Positions 51,601-61,665 of a stretch of DNA of 64,000 nucleotides are shown one piece after another (position 1 is the stretch's first letter; each line of letters starts with the position of its first letter). The position numbers were made by a program, and so were the translations under genes. The notes below the pieces were generated by a model. The model searched no databases and was not told where the DNA came from. It saw only the letters and a program-made list of their open reading frames with translations. The DNA is taken from the NCBI GenBank assembly GCA_963680875.1, contig OY804579.1, forward strand, positions 22,801,804 to 22,865,803, written 5' to 3'. Source of the stretch: Bathymodiolus brooksi (Eukaryota > Mollusca > Bivalvia > Mytilida > Modiolidae).

Positions 51601-54245
51601 CGCCACTCAGGCAACACAACGAACGACGAAAGGTATGTAGATTTCATGACGTCAAATAGAATATTTGTTATTTTAGATTCGCCAACAGTATTGGTTAATG
51701 TCATTGCATTTTATTAAACAAAAGGCACTTTGCATAAGAGTTTGAAGATATCAAAGGGGTAATCAGAATATGTATATCGAAGAAGAACAGACAACACAAT
51801 ATCCTAAAGAAAAAGGACAAAAGTATAAACAACGATCTACAAAACATACATACACACACACACACAAATAATGATCGAGTAACACGAACACCACTAAAAA
51901 ATGGGGGTGGAATTGGTAATATCACACTCACAATCGAGGAAAAAAGGTGGTAAAACGGGATATCCCGCACATTATATATAGTACATTTGATTGACTCTCA
52001 CAATTTAGAGATGGCGCTTCTATTATTTCTGTTTTCCTAAGCGCAAAACACATTTCCTGGATTATGTCGGCAATTATTTGTACGAGCATTTCTAATGGGA
52101 TTTAGTTTATATAATACTGTCCTTGTTTCTTATTGTCTCATAAGAAATATTTCCTTAATATTTATATTTACTGTGACCAATTTGAAGAATTTCATGGAAT
52201 ATTCGTGCGTACTAAATTCGTTATATACGTTTTTATTATTAAAGTTAATTATATTTTGAAACAAACAAATATAATGTTTATTTGGCTATTTTGATATTTT
52301 ATGTTGATCGAGTAAATTTGTACTTCTCAGCACCTACCCATCAGTCACATCATATTATACTTACTACTAAGTTTAACTGCCGTGGAAAGATTAGTGGATT
52401 TTACCCAAATGCCAACACGTGTGACGAATACTTCATATGTGCCGGAACATTAGCTTTTGAAGCTAGATGTAGCAGTGGATTACTTTTCAATACAAAGACC
52501 CAGTATTGCGACTGGCCGACTAATGTCCAATGTTCAGTGCACCAGCCTACGTCACCGCAGCCACAATCACCTGTCACAACACAGAAACTGACGAACGCAC
52601 CCATACAGACCAACACACCAACCAGAGCTATAGCACAACCACATGTTGTAACCAACGCTCCCGTGGTAACACAGGCACCTGTTCAAACTAATGCTCCCAC
52701 GCAGTCACAAGGTACTCAGGCACCTTGGACAGGTATGAATTTAAAAAAAAAAGTACAAAATAGATTTATAACGTTTCCATTTTCATAAACTTTTGAATAT
52801 TGACTTATTTTCTAAAAAAAATATTTTGAATTTCTAAATCTAGACATGAACTGTCCAAAATCATAGTGCATGCCTAGTCTTACCCGAAAGGATGTACAAC
52901 ATCATCTAAGTTAAATAATAGTAACATTTTAGCTACATGTATAAAGTGAAAAGCAAAATGCATTGTGGGGATTACACTTATGATATTCATATTTCAACAA
53001 AGCCATGGATGATCCGTGGACGTGCTGCCTATGCGTAATGCTAGCCTTCAATCATTTGCGCTATGTAGTCACAGCTCGGTGATGCACGATAACACGCTAT
53101 GCCTAGTGTATCTGTTGAAGAAAGAATATGGGTCTTTATGTGTATCTGATGTATTCAAACATGTAGGGACAGTCGTGGTCGTATTGTAGTTGGATTGTCA
53201 ACTACCTACACAATCAGCGCCTTTATCCAGGAAACTTCGAATTCCGGCCTTGTAGAGGTGTACTCGATACAACATTATGTGATAAAGTTTGTTAGTGACT
53301 AGCGGCAGTTTTTTTAATGGTACTCCGGTTTCTTCACCAATAAAACTGACCGCTACGATACAGCTGAAATTTTGTTGAAAGTGGCGTTAAACACCATAAC
53401 CCTAACCCCTCTTCAACCTGGACTATATATCTGATATTGGATTTACAATCGAATTTAACCTTCAAAACATTACACCCTGTTGACACGAACGAATTTTGCA
53501 AATTGCAGAAGGATACAGATAAAAAGCAAATATTTAATGGCATTGTACATGTTCAGAATAAAAACCGATACCATTGAAAATATAACCAAGAGACACAAAT
53601 CCCAAGACTTTCATTCAAGACATATGCGAGTTCAGACCCGCCATTTAATCGTATGATAGCAAAGAAAATCATCTCAAAACGTAAGATTTTATTTACCGAC
53701 ATGTAAGAAGAGTTTGAAGATAACAAATGGGTAATAAGAATCCGTAAATCGAAGAACAGGTAACACAATGGCCAAAAGAAAAAGTACAAACAACGGTCTA
53801 CAAAACATACACATAAGACTAAAGATCGAGTAACACGAATAACACGAACCCCACTAAAAATCTCGTGTTTTACGGGAAAGAAAGTTATTTTGAAGAAATG
53901 TAAGAGAGGCGCTTTGAAAAGACTTGTTCATACTCATAATCAAGTCAGAGTATAGTAAAAATGAATAGGACAAATGCAATGCATAAAAATCCTCCACGTG
54001 TTAGTTGTGAATATCGCAATGTGTATATGTGTTTGTTTCCTTCAGATAATAATATAAAGAATACTTTCTGTGAACACAAAGCAGATGGCCAGTACAGGGA
54101 TCTTCATGACTGCTCAGAATTCTATCTGTGCTCATTTGGATTAACTTTCCATGAGTACTGTGCACCTGGTACAGCATTTAATGAAAAGATCATGACATGT
54201 GATTTCCCCTTGAATGTACCCGGATGTTTTCCATCTAGTAGATGA
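39555..54245 (+). CDS. Secreted chitinase, single GH18 domain with two CBM14 domains, complete
   Basis: Exons: 39555-39609, 45524-45707, 46261-46513, 47348-47472, 47872-47995, 48868-49053, 49666-49785, 50640-50791, 51361-51632, 52331-52732, 54046-54245; total 2,073 nt = 690 residues plus TGA. All junctions are GT...AG with matching phases, and the GH18 exon lengths equal those of the upstream modules. Residues 1-18 are a signal peptide ([18 protein letters not shown]); GH18 runs about 19-400 with [19 protein letters not shown] (catalytic Glu near 144), [17 protein letters not shown] and [11 protein letters not shown]; a TQAPQPT linker to about 490; CBM14 about 505-560; linker; CBM14 about 632-690. 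It is expected to be a secreted endochitinase. Exon 1 is predicted from the ATG, hydrophobic core and G|CT phase match; its 5.9-kb distance makes it the least certain exon. Confidence 0.88.
39689..39850. repeat. Foldback hairpin element F3 just inside gene 2 intron 1
   Basis: Arms of about 75 bases: CTATTGAAACAAAAGAATTT rightwards and AAATTCTTTTGCTTCAATAATAG reading inwards from 39850, meeting at GACGGCGTAGCACCAAGGCCGTC. A single-arm derivative sits at about 40645-40760. Confidence 0.75.
39850..40490 (+). repeat. Element T with tRNA-like head, copy 1 (gene 2 intron 1)
   Basis: Shared by three places (also 40740-41400 and 44210-44830). Markers: TCGATTCTCGTTTATATTTAG, CACCTGTGGTCTGTCTGAT and TTGCGGTCGGTTCGTTAG. 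It contains a Pol III A box, TAGCTGAGTGG (40276-40286), and B box, GGTTCGATACC (40336-40346), spaced as in a Leu/Ser-type tRNA. It does not fold as a complete tRNA by eye; probably a SINE or tRNA pseudogene. Confidence 0.6.
40740..41400 (+). repeat. Element T, copy 2
   Basis: Same markers as copy 1, with an extra local duplication of TCAAGGTCTTTCAAGTG (about 40925-40982). The tRNA-like part runs from about 41195 to 41280. Ends with AGCGGCCTGTATCATCGGCC at 41343, which also occurs at 40525. Confidence 0.6.
41410..42756. other. Gene 2 intron 1, middle part
   Basis: Mostly unique AT-rich sequence. At 42600-42700 a reverse copy of the intron piece at 1640-1740 (CACGGCCATGAATGCTCGCG) shows an older interspersed repeat. 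No exon seen. Confidence 0.5.
42757..43103. mobile_element. MITE with terminal inverted repeats of about 50 bp in gene 2 intron 1
   Basis: Left end ATTCAATCGCAATCGTAGCT then ACTCGGCCATTCTCGCTACC; right end GGTAGCGAGAATGGCCGAGT then AGTTACGATTGATTCAAT. The arms match with few changes over about 50 bases; the interior of about 240 bases is AT-rich and non-coding. Confidence 0.7.
44027..44200. repeat. Foldback hairpin element F4 in gene 2 intron 1
   Basis: AATAGGTACTTACATGCGTT and GGGTGATCTTCCACTCGTGA on the left mirror TCACACGTGGAAGATCACCC and ACGTATGTAAGAACCTATT on the right; arms are about 55 bases with few mismatches. Confidence 0.75.
44210..44830 (+). repeat. Element T, copy 3
   Basis: Same markers; the A box is changed (TTGTCGAGTGGCTAGATGG), the B box GGTTCGATACC is kept (about 44693). 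It follows foldback F4, as copy 1 follows F3. Confidence 0.6.
46013..46205 (-). repeat. R1 fragment in gene 2 intron 2
   Basis: AAGTTTGAAGATACCAAAAG to GCTCCGGAAGGAAGGTAGTT matches R1; it ends about 55 bases before exon 46261. Confidence 0.6.
50453..50615 (-). repeat. SINE S2 fragment in second chitinase intron 7, reverse
   Basis: On the + strand, TTTCAGCTACAGATAAAATC, AGAAAACCACC and GGGAATCGAACTCACAACTT match S2 in reverse; it is diverged and tail-truncated and ends just before exon 50640. Confidence 0.55.
51361..51632 (+). CDS. TQAPQPT-repeat linker exon of the second chitinase
   Basis: This phase 2 to phase 1 exon encodes [20 protein letters not shown] and continues as about ten heptads (TQAPQPT variants including TQAPPIT and TQAPQLT), ending TQRTTKG. 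At DNA level it is a 21-bp coding minisatellite (about 51365-51590). It replaces the shorter [13 protein letters not shown] linker of the upstream gene. A Thr/Pro-rich stretch like this is typically O-glycosylated and separates catalytic and chitin-binding domains. Confidence 0.85.
51735..51930 (-). repeat. R1 fragment in gene 2 intron 9
   Basis: AAGAGTTTGAAGATATCAAA to CACTAAAAAATGGGGGTGG. It contains a short (AC)n run near 51850. Confidence 0.6.
52331..52732 (+). CDS. CBM14 domain 1 exon of the second chitinase
   Basis: It begins APTHQSHH, then [36 protein letters not shown] and [11 protein letters not shown]: six cysteines in peritrophin-A spacing. A Thr/Pro/Gln linker follows ([20 protein letters not shown] and [18 protein letters not shown]). 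It is the counterpart of exon 22040-22579 upstream, with a shorter, less regular repeat linker. Confidence 0.88.
53168..53408 (+). repeat. SINE S2 in second chitinase last intron
   Basis: AGTCGTGGTCGTATTGTAG head, TTTCTTCACCAATAAAACTG middle and GTGGCGTTAAACACCATAAC tail with CCTAACCC. Confidence 0.75.
53703..53870 (-). repeat. R1 fragment in gene 2 intron 10
   Basis: AAGAAGAGTTTGAAGATAAC to ACCCCACTAAAAATCTCG; further weaker pieces lie at 51005-51140. Confidence 0.6.
54046..54245 (+). CDS. CBM14 domain 2, terminal exon of the second chitinase
   Basis: The acceptor TTTCCTTCAG ends at 54045. The exon encodes [40 protein letters not shown], then [15 protein letters not shown] and a TGA at 54243-54245. 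Six cysteines fit peritrophin-A. Length and motif order match the terminal exon of the upstream gene. Confidence 0.88.
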
Positions 54246-54295
54246 CATAATACCCAACATGAAAAAAAGATATTATACTAATGTCGAATTTAGCG

Positions 54296-54301
54296 ATTAA
54301 A
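54296..54301 (+). terminator. Candidate polyadenylation signal (ATTAAA) of the second chitinase
   Basis: ATTAAA lies 51 bases after the stop. It is the commonest variant of AATAAA; no AATAAA is seen nearby. The motif alone is weak evidence. Confidence 0.3.
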
Positions 54302-54656
54302 AATGCATACACAATTTCTATGGTTTCTTTATATCAAATAAGTTAGTTAGCCAGTTATAAAACAACAAGCAGATAAACGCATGAACGCATGGAAGCACAT
54401 CGTGATTTTGTCCAGTATATTGGCGAGGTGTTGAAATTGTTGAAATTGGCGTTAAATACCATAAACCTAAACCTTTGAAAATACCTTGAAGGAAATCTAG
54501 GTATTGGTTTGACACTGTCATATATGATTTGCCGACTTAACAAGCTTAATTAAATACCCAGTTGCCAAATAGATGTAACTATCCAAAACAAAAAACATAT
54601 TCTGTTCAGCTATAGCGGTCATGTCTCGACAAGAACATAAACAGTACAAAAGGCTA

Positions 54657-55190
54657 CTGTCTTATACCGGTATATATATGTATACTGTCTTATACCGGTA
54701 TATATATGTATACTGTCTTATACCGGTATATATATGTATACTGTCTTATACCGGTATATATATGTATACTGTCTTATACCGGTATATATATGTATACTGT
54801 CTTATACCGGTATATATATGTATACTGTCTTATACCGGTATATATATGTATACTGTCTTATACCGGTATATATATGTATACTGTCTTATACCGGTATATA
54901 TATGTATACTGTCTTATACCGGTATATATATGTATACTGTCTTATACCGGTATATATATGTATACTGTCTTATACCGGTATATATATGTATACTGTCTTA
55001 TACCGGTATATATATGTATACTGTCTTATACCGGTATATATATGTATACTGTCTTATACCGGTATATATATGTATACTGTCTTATACCGGTATATATATG
55101 TATACTGTCTTATACCGGTATATATATGTATACTGTCTTATACCGGTATATATATGTATACTGTCTTATACCGGTATATATATGTATACT
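54657..55190. repeat. 28-bp satellite array, 19 units (duplication copy 1)
   Basis: The unit is CTGTCTTATACCGGTATATATATGTATA written as CTGTCTTATACCGG plus TATATATATGTATA; 19 almost identical copies. It contains the perfect palindrome TATACCGGTATA. The apparent long open frames (YTGIYMYTVLYRY...) come from the repeat. Confidence 0.95.
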
Positions 55191-55229
55191 TTGTTGGTTT
55201 AGACTATTACTCTAAAGGTAGCAAAATGG

Positions 55230-55529
55230 CATTGATGGTGTAATGGTTAGCGTGCTCGTCTCGGGTGCGGTAGATCGTGGGTTCGAGCCCCGGTCGGCTC
55301 AGACCAAAAACTATAAAATTGGTATTTGTTGCTTCTCCGCTAAGCACGCAGCATTAAGGAGTAAGAACAAAGACTGGTTGGCTCGGAATCAGAATAAAAA
55401 ACCAGCTAAACGTCCTGTTCTAGAACAAAGCGTACCTCAACATCATCTCATTGAAAATTAACTTGTTCTCGCCATGATATAGCTGAAAAATTGCTGAGTT
55501 GGCGTTAAGCAGCAATCACTCACTCACTC
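55230..55529 (+). repeat. SINE S1 in 4.8-kb duplication copy 1
   Basis: GATGGTGTAATGGTTAGCG and GGGTTCGAGCCCCGGTCGG give near-consensus A and B boxes; it ends GGCGTTAAGCAGCAATCACT plus CACTCACTC. It begins directly after the 28-bp satellite. Confidence 0.82.
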
Positions 55530-56410
55530 TAAAGATAACAAAGTCAAAATTTATACTTCTAATAGATATACATTAATAATTATCCAAGCATAAAGGTCTT
55601 AGTAACAAACAAGGAGTTAAAATGTCATCAAATTGTATGAATGTCATTTGTGAATGTAACAACAACACAAACTATATCAACGATACTCCAACACCGAGTG
55701 GCATGATATATTTGCTGAATCAGCATTTACATTATCTATATTTATAGTAATTAAAACCATCCATAGATGACTAGGAAAGCTATGTTTGAAGATGAGGATT
55801 CTTTAGATCTCCAACACCGCTAGTAATATCATTAAAGAGTAACAAGTGAAAGATGTGATTATAATCAGTTTGTATTCATTGAACTACTATGAATGTTTAT
55901 CCCGTTTAATACATGTTTGTATTCTGTTTTACTTCTGACTCTTTCAAATTGAATTATTACAGAACAGAGTAATAACAATAGAGAAGTATATCGAATAATG
56001 GAAATCGTACCTAAACACGGTTCGGCTTAAACAGAATTGTAATGTTGGGGATCCCATTTACTGGCTTAATCCCGCCACATTTTTGTGTCTGTACCAATCA
56101 AGGACCTGTATTTTCAACATTATATGTCCTGTCTTTTTTATGTTCGTTTTGTTGATATTGGTTTGAATTGTTGAACAATACTTTTCTTCATAATATGGAT
56201 AATAAATACGTAGATATTTAATTTAGAGCGCACGGTGCGTTTCTGGGGGTACACTCATACTCAATATAGTGTACTTTTGACACGATCGATCTTATCAGTA
56301 GTCAGTGTGATTTATGCACCTGTCTTATCTTAAATATAGAATTAGTAATTCGGACGATGTTTTCCGTGGTCTAGATATCCATCAAGACATTTACGAAGTT
56401 TTATTTACAG

Positions 56411-56453
56411 GTGTTAACGCTGGTGCTGCTAGCTGCAGCATCTGTCAATTCTG
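56411..56453 (+). CDS. Signal-peptide-like orphan exon, copy 1
   Basis: Between TTTACAG (ending 56410) and GTATTT (from 56454) lies a 43-nt segment reading VLTLVLLAAASVNS plus a phase-1 G. This resembles the hydrophobic core and cleavage region of a signal peptide, and its phase is right for joining the G|CT start of a GH18 module. No initiating ATG exon was identified and no GH18 exon follows in the window. It could be exon 2 of another chitinase beyond 64,000, a relic, or chance. Confidence 0.35.
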
Positions 56454-56531
56454 GTATTTCTATTTTCAATGTTTGTTATAATTAATTCATTCAACATCAA
56501 TGAACATTTGATCGTTGATTTAATAAAGCCG

Positions 56532-56835
56532 TAGAACGCGTGAGTGATTGTTGTTTAACACCAAATGGGCAATTTGCAGCTGTCATGGCGAGAACAAGTT
56601 CTATGTCGTTGAGATGATTATGATCTCTGCTTTGTACTAGATTAACACGCATAATCGGATTTTTTACAGTCTTAGCACTCTGCAACAACAGTCCGTGGAT
56701 AGACAAGTCGCTCCATTCGGATGCATAATCCAGATTCCGAGCCAACAAGTTCTTCCATTTACTCATTAATGACACGTGCTTAGCGGAGAAGCAGTAAATA
56801 CTAAAAAAGATATTTGGTTTGGTTGACCTGACCGT
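56532..56835 (-). repeat. SINE S1, reverse, duplication copy 1
   Basis: The reverse strand carries the S1 body (GTGCTTAGCGGAGAAGCAGT on +) and tail (GTTTAACACCAAATGGGCAA on +); the tRNA head is degraded. Confidence 0.7.
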
Positions 56836-57319
56836 ACAAACGTAGATATCTAATTTAGTGAGTATGGCGAGTTTCTGGAATAACCTTCATCTAGTACACT
56901 CAATATCAAAAGATTGGTATAAAGATTATTGAAAGAATTTTATTGAGTTAAAAGAATACAGTAAAATAATCTCAATACCGACAAACCCAATAGCATTTGG
57001 TACACAGTAATCACGAATATGGTCTGTTTTTGTGTATTGTTTAATATCTTCAGCTTTGATATTTTCACTTGCTTAAAATGCTTATTACACAAAAATATTT
57101 ACAAGTGAAACCATTGATTTCGCAAAAAAGTAACCATGTTACAATGGTTTTCAATACAGTTATGAAAATGTTCGGTGGGGGGGGGGGGGGGGGAGGGGAG
57201 GGTGTAGTTATTCAAGATATATGGATTATGGATTATTTAAGGGTTGTGTAGCAAATTATTTAATTATTTCTTTCTGTAGGCGGCTTGTATTGCAATATAT
57301 TTTAACGAAGATATCAAAT

Positions 57320-57500
57320 TTACTGAACACGACGAGTTTCTGGAATAACCTTCATCAGGCACGCTCAAACTTAAAAGATTGGAAAGCAAAATAATTTGAA
57401 GTTTTGGGAGCAATACAGTCAAAGGGTCTAAACGTGATAGCCAAAATCAGGTAAGGTCACCTATGCCTGAAGGAAGAGAACCTTAGTTTTAAAAATAACT
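57320..57500 (+). repeat. Interspersed repeat (cgagtttctgg...catcaggcacgctc...)
   Basis: Shares TTCATCAGGCACGCTCAAA, ACAGTCAAAGGGTCTAAACG and GGTCACCTATGCCTGAAGGA with pieces at 8155-8225, 47575-47760 and 62150-62330. It looks like the 3' end of a mollusc retroelement, unclassified. Confidence 0.5.
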
Positions 57501-58410
57501 ACTTTATCCCGCTATTTTTTTAATTGAAGTGATTGTAGGAAGTGAGGTAAGTAAGCAGCCATGTATTTGTATACTAAAGGTATCTTGACTCTTTCTACGA
57601 TATTTCTAATGCAGTCTTGTTTTTCACTTTATTTCTGCATTTCAATAAACATACAACCCGGAAATAGAGCACAACCTGGAAATAGAGCACAACAATTAAA
57701 CACATTCAACTTGATACGTTACCTGGTTTCACCATGATATAGTCTTAACTCTTATTTGATATAACCTTTTGTAAAAGTTAAAATGATCACACGTCCTATA
57801 CAGTCATTAGTTTAAAAGATTGGTTAAAATATCACAGTTGGGGCAGTTTATACGTTATGTGAGAAATCAATTTGTAAAGTTAAATATAGTCGTTTCTTAT
57901 ATTTGTACCTGTTTCAGTTTCAAAGATCATTTTATATTTTTTACTTGACTTTTTTTCATTAGTTGGTGTTACTTTTATAGAGATAATATCTTAACATTTT
58001 CTTGCTTAATCTTAATGAGTTTAATTCAAATTTCATGACACGAATGATTTATATAGAGGCGCTAATGAACATACATTGTATTGAATAATAATTATGAAAA
58101 ATTCAATTACCATTTATTTGTTTATATCGTCTTCCTTACTTAATCTCTTATCTTACACTCAATTGAAGTTATAAAACAATGAGGTTTTATTGGCATAGAC
58201 GACAATCATCTTAGAAGTTTAATCCCTGATATTGAAGACAATACATTATCACATATTTTATTGAAATAACGCCGAATTTGCATGTGTATTTAAAGCATAA
58301 TTTGTGGCGTGTTATTTGCCTTCGGGGCAATAACATTTTATGAGGGCAATAACATGTTTTCTGTCCTCTTGTGAAGGGAAATACCATGTTATCTGCCCTG
58401 TCAAAAAATG

Positions 58411-58553
58411 TGATAAATAGATTAATACATGGCCTTTTTCATATTGCCCTTGTCATCAGCCCTCGACTGATATCGTCCCGCGGGGCCGATATCAAAGTCT
58501 CGAGCTGATAACAAGGACAATATGAAAAAGGCCATGTATTAATCTATTATTAT
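58411..58553. repeat. Foldback hairpin element F5, duplication copy 1
   Basis: Arms of about 65 bases (AATAGATTAATACATGGCCT and its mirror AGGCCATGTATTAATCTATT) around a centre TCCCGCGGGG. A second, imperfect inverted repeat (GCAATAACAT / ATGTTATCTGCC) stands just upstream. Confidence 0.78.
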
Positions 58554-58988
58554 CAGAAGTTCGGATCCCATTAACCGTTTTAACCCCTAATATTGATGGC
58601 AATTTTCGTGTGCCTCTCCCAAACAAGGAGCTAAATTATGTTTTGTTCGCGCCGGTATTTAGTGGTGTTCGTGTTGCTCGATCTTTAGTTTTCAGTGTAA
58701 TGTTTTGTAGATCGTTTTTTGTCCTTTTGGTCATTATAATTTCTATCCTTCTCCGAATTCCGGCTTCTGGATGCCCCTTTCGTATATTCAAACTTTCCTT
58801 ATGCCTTTTTTGTGCTCAATGGTTGGAGGTTTTAGTTTTGTTGACATTGATGGAATTATGTAACCATCACTGGTTAAACTTTCCTTTCATAATAATAGGA
58901 AATATATCTAGGATTAACGTTGAGATCAAGGCAAACAGGGTAACATTTCATACAAGTGTCATGACACAAGTCTTTTTACGAATAAGGG

Positions 58989-59248
58989 GTCATCGTGGCC
59001 GTGATGGTATGGTAGTTTGAATTACAACTACCTATGCAATCAGTGTCTATCACCAATAAAGTTGTGAGTTCAAACCCCGTTCATGGCGAGGTGTACTTGA
59101 TACAACATTATGTGATAAAGTTGTCAGTAACTTGCGACAGGTCGGTGGTTTTCTCCGGGTACTCCGGTTTCCTCCACCAATAAAACTGACCGCAACGATT
59201 TGACTGAACTATTGTTGAAATTGGCGTTAAATACCATAAACCTTAACC
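58989..59248 (+). repeat. SINE S2 at the end of 4.8-kb duplication copy 1
   Basis: Full head (GTGGCCGTGATGGTATGG), B-box-like GTGAGTTCAAACCCC and tail TTGGCGTTAAATACCATAAA. Only a deleted remnant (54417-54475) stands at the equivalent place in front of duplication copy 1. Confidence 0.75.
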
Positions 59249-59431
59249 TTTAAAAATACCTTGAAGGAAATCTAGGTATTGGTTTGACACTGTCATATAT
59301 GATTTGCTGACTTAACAAGCTTAATTAAATACCCAGTTGCCAAATAGATGTAACTATCCAAAACAAAAAACATATTCTGTTCAGCTATAGCGGTCATGTC
59401 TCGACAAGAACATAAACAGTACAAAAGGCTA

Positions 59432-60021
59432 CTGTCTTATACCGGTATATATATGTATACTGTCTTATACCGGTATATATATGTATACTGTCTTATACCG
59501 GTATATATATGTATACTGTCTTATACCGGTATATATATGTATACTGTCTTATACCGGTATATATATGTATACTGTCTTATACCGGTATATATATGTATAC
59601 TGTCTTATACCGGTATATATATGTATACTGTCTTATACCGGTATATATATGTATACTGTCTTATACCGGTATATATATGTATACTGTCTTATACCGGTAT
59701 ATATATGTATACTGTCTTATACCGGTATATATATGTATACTGTCTTATACCGGTATATATATGTATACTGTCTTATACCGGTATATATATGTATACTGTC
59801 TTATACCGGTATATATATGTATACTGTCTTATACCGGTATATATATGTATACTGTCTTATACCGGTATATATATGTATACTGTCTTATACCGGTATATAT
59901 ATGTATACTGTCTTATACCGGTATATATATGTATACTGTCTTATACCGGTATATATATGTATACTGTCTTATACCGGTATATATATGTATACTGTCTTAT
60001 ACCGGTATATATATGTATACT
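59432..60021. repeat. 28-bp satellite array, 21 units (duplication copy 2)
   Basis: Same unit and flanks as 54657-55190 but two units longer (56 bases). Confidence 0.95.
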
Positions 60022-60060
60022 TTGTTGGTTTAGACTATTACTCTAAAGGTAGCAAAATGG

Positions 60061-60360
60061 CATTGATGGTGTAATGGTTAGCGTGCTCGTCTCGGGTGCG
60101 GTAGATCGTGGGTTCGAGCCCCGGTCGGCTCAGACCAAAAACTATAAAATTGGTATTTGTTGCTTCTCCGCTAAGCACGCAGCATTAAGGAGTAAGAACA
60201 AAGACTGGTTGGCTCGGAATCAGAATAAAAAACCAGCTAAACGTCCTGTTCTAGAACAAAGCGTACCTCAACATCATCTCATTGAAAATTAACTTGTTCT
60301 CGCCATGATATAGCTGAAAAATTGCTGAGTTGGCGTTAAGCAGCAATCACTCACTCACTC
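60061..60360 (+). repeat. SINE S1 in 4.8-kb duplication copy 2
   Basis: Same sequence as 55230-55529. Confidence 0.82.
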
Positions 60361-61241
60361 TAAAGATAACAAAGTCAAAATTTATACTTCTAATAGACAT
60401 ACATTAATAATTATCCAAGCATAAAGGTCTTAGTAACAAACAAGGAGTTAAAATGTCATCAAATTGTATGAATGTCATTTGTGAATGTAACAACAGCACA
60501 AACGATATCAACGATACTCCAACACCGAGTGGCATGATATATTTGCTGAATCAGCATTTACATTATCTATATTTATAGTAATTAAAACCATCCATAGATG
60601 ACTAGGAAAGTTATGTTTGAAGATGAGGATTCTTTAGATCTCCAACACCGCTAATAATATCATTAAAGAGTAACAAGTGAAAGATGTGATTATAATCAGT
60701 TTGTATTCATTGAACTACTATGAATGTTTATCCCGTTTAATACATGTTTGTATTCTGTTTTACTTCTGATTCTTTCAAATTGAATTATTACAGAACAGAG
60801 TAATAACAATAGAGAAGAATATCGAATAATGGAAATCGTACCTAAACACGGTTCGGCTTAAACAGAATTGTAATGTTGGGGATCCCATTTACTGGCTTAA
60901 TCCCGCCACATTTTTGTGTCTGTCCCAATCCAGGACCTGTATTTTCAACATTATATGTCCTGTCTTTTTTATGTTCGTTTTGTTGATATTGGTTTGAATT
61001 GTTGAACAATACTTTTCTTCATAATATGGATAATAAATACGTAGATATTTAATTTAGAGCGCACGGTGCGTTTCTGGGGGTACACTCATACTCAATATAG
61101 TGTACTTTTGACACGACCGATCTTATCAGTAGTCAGTGTGATTTATGCACCTGTCTTATCTTAAATATAGAATTAGTAATTCGGACGATGTTTTCCGTGG
61201 TCTAGATATCCATCAAGACATTTACGAAGTTTTATTTACAG

Positions 61242-61284
61242 GTGTTAACGCTGGTGCTGCTAGCTGCAGCATCTGTCAATTCTG
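61242..61284 (+). CDS. Signal-peptide-like orphan exon, copy 2
   Basis: Identical reading (VLTLVLLAAASVNS, phase-1 G, GT donor) inside the second copy of the 4.8-kb duplication. If a further chitinase gene starts here, its catalytic exons lie right of the window. Confidence 0.35.
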
Positions 61285-61364
61285 GTATTTCTATTTTCAA
61301 TGTTTGTTATAATTAATTCATTCAACATCAATGAACATTTGATCGTTGATTTAATAAAGCCGTA

Positions 61365-61665
61365 GAACGAGTGAGTGATTGTTGTTTAACGCCAAATGGG
61401 CAATTTGCAGCTGTCATGGCGAGAACAAGTTCTATGTCGTTGAGATGATTATGATCTCTGCTTTGTACTAGTTTAACACGCATAATCGGATTTTTTACAG
61501 TCTTAGCACTCTGCAACAACAGTCCGTGGATAGACAAGTCGCTCCATTCGGATGCATAATCCAGATTCCGAGCAAACAGTTCTTCCATTTACTCATTAAT
61601 GACACGTGCTTAGCGGAGAAGCAGTAAATACTAAAAAAGATATTTGGTTTGGTTGACCTGACCGT
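61365..61665 (-). repeat. SINE S1, reverse, duplication copy 2
   Basis: Copy of 56532-56835 with small changes, including a short indel in GAGCAAACAGTTC. Confidence 0.7.

Larger units (their letters stand above)
54417..59220 (+). repeat. 4.8-kb direct duplication, copy 1
   Basis: From TTGAAATTGGCGTTAAATAC (54437) onward the sequence repeats at 59216 onward with an offset of 4,775 bases before the satellite and 4,828-4,831 after it. Contents: S2 remnant, 28-bp satellite, S1, signal-like exon, reverse S1, poly-G run at 57177, foldback F5, R1-like reverse piece near 58640, S2. Differences are scattered single bases. Confidence 0.92.

Noticed and set aside
54621..55243. Open frames of about 170-190 codons (YTGIYMYTVLYRY repeats), also at 59396-60074
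   Set aside because: Translation of the 28-bp satellite in three frames; no independent coding evidence.
55243..55461. tRNA gene at the S1 head (A box and B box present)
   Set aside because: No matching acceptor stem; followed by the standard S1 body and tail, and repeated at four other places. A SINE.
58610..59020. 136-codon open frame (and its copy at 63438)
   Set aside because: It runs through R1-like repeat sequence (FCRSFFVLL type) and into the S2 SINE; no recognisable domain.
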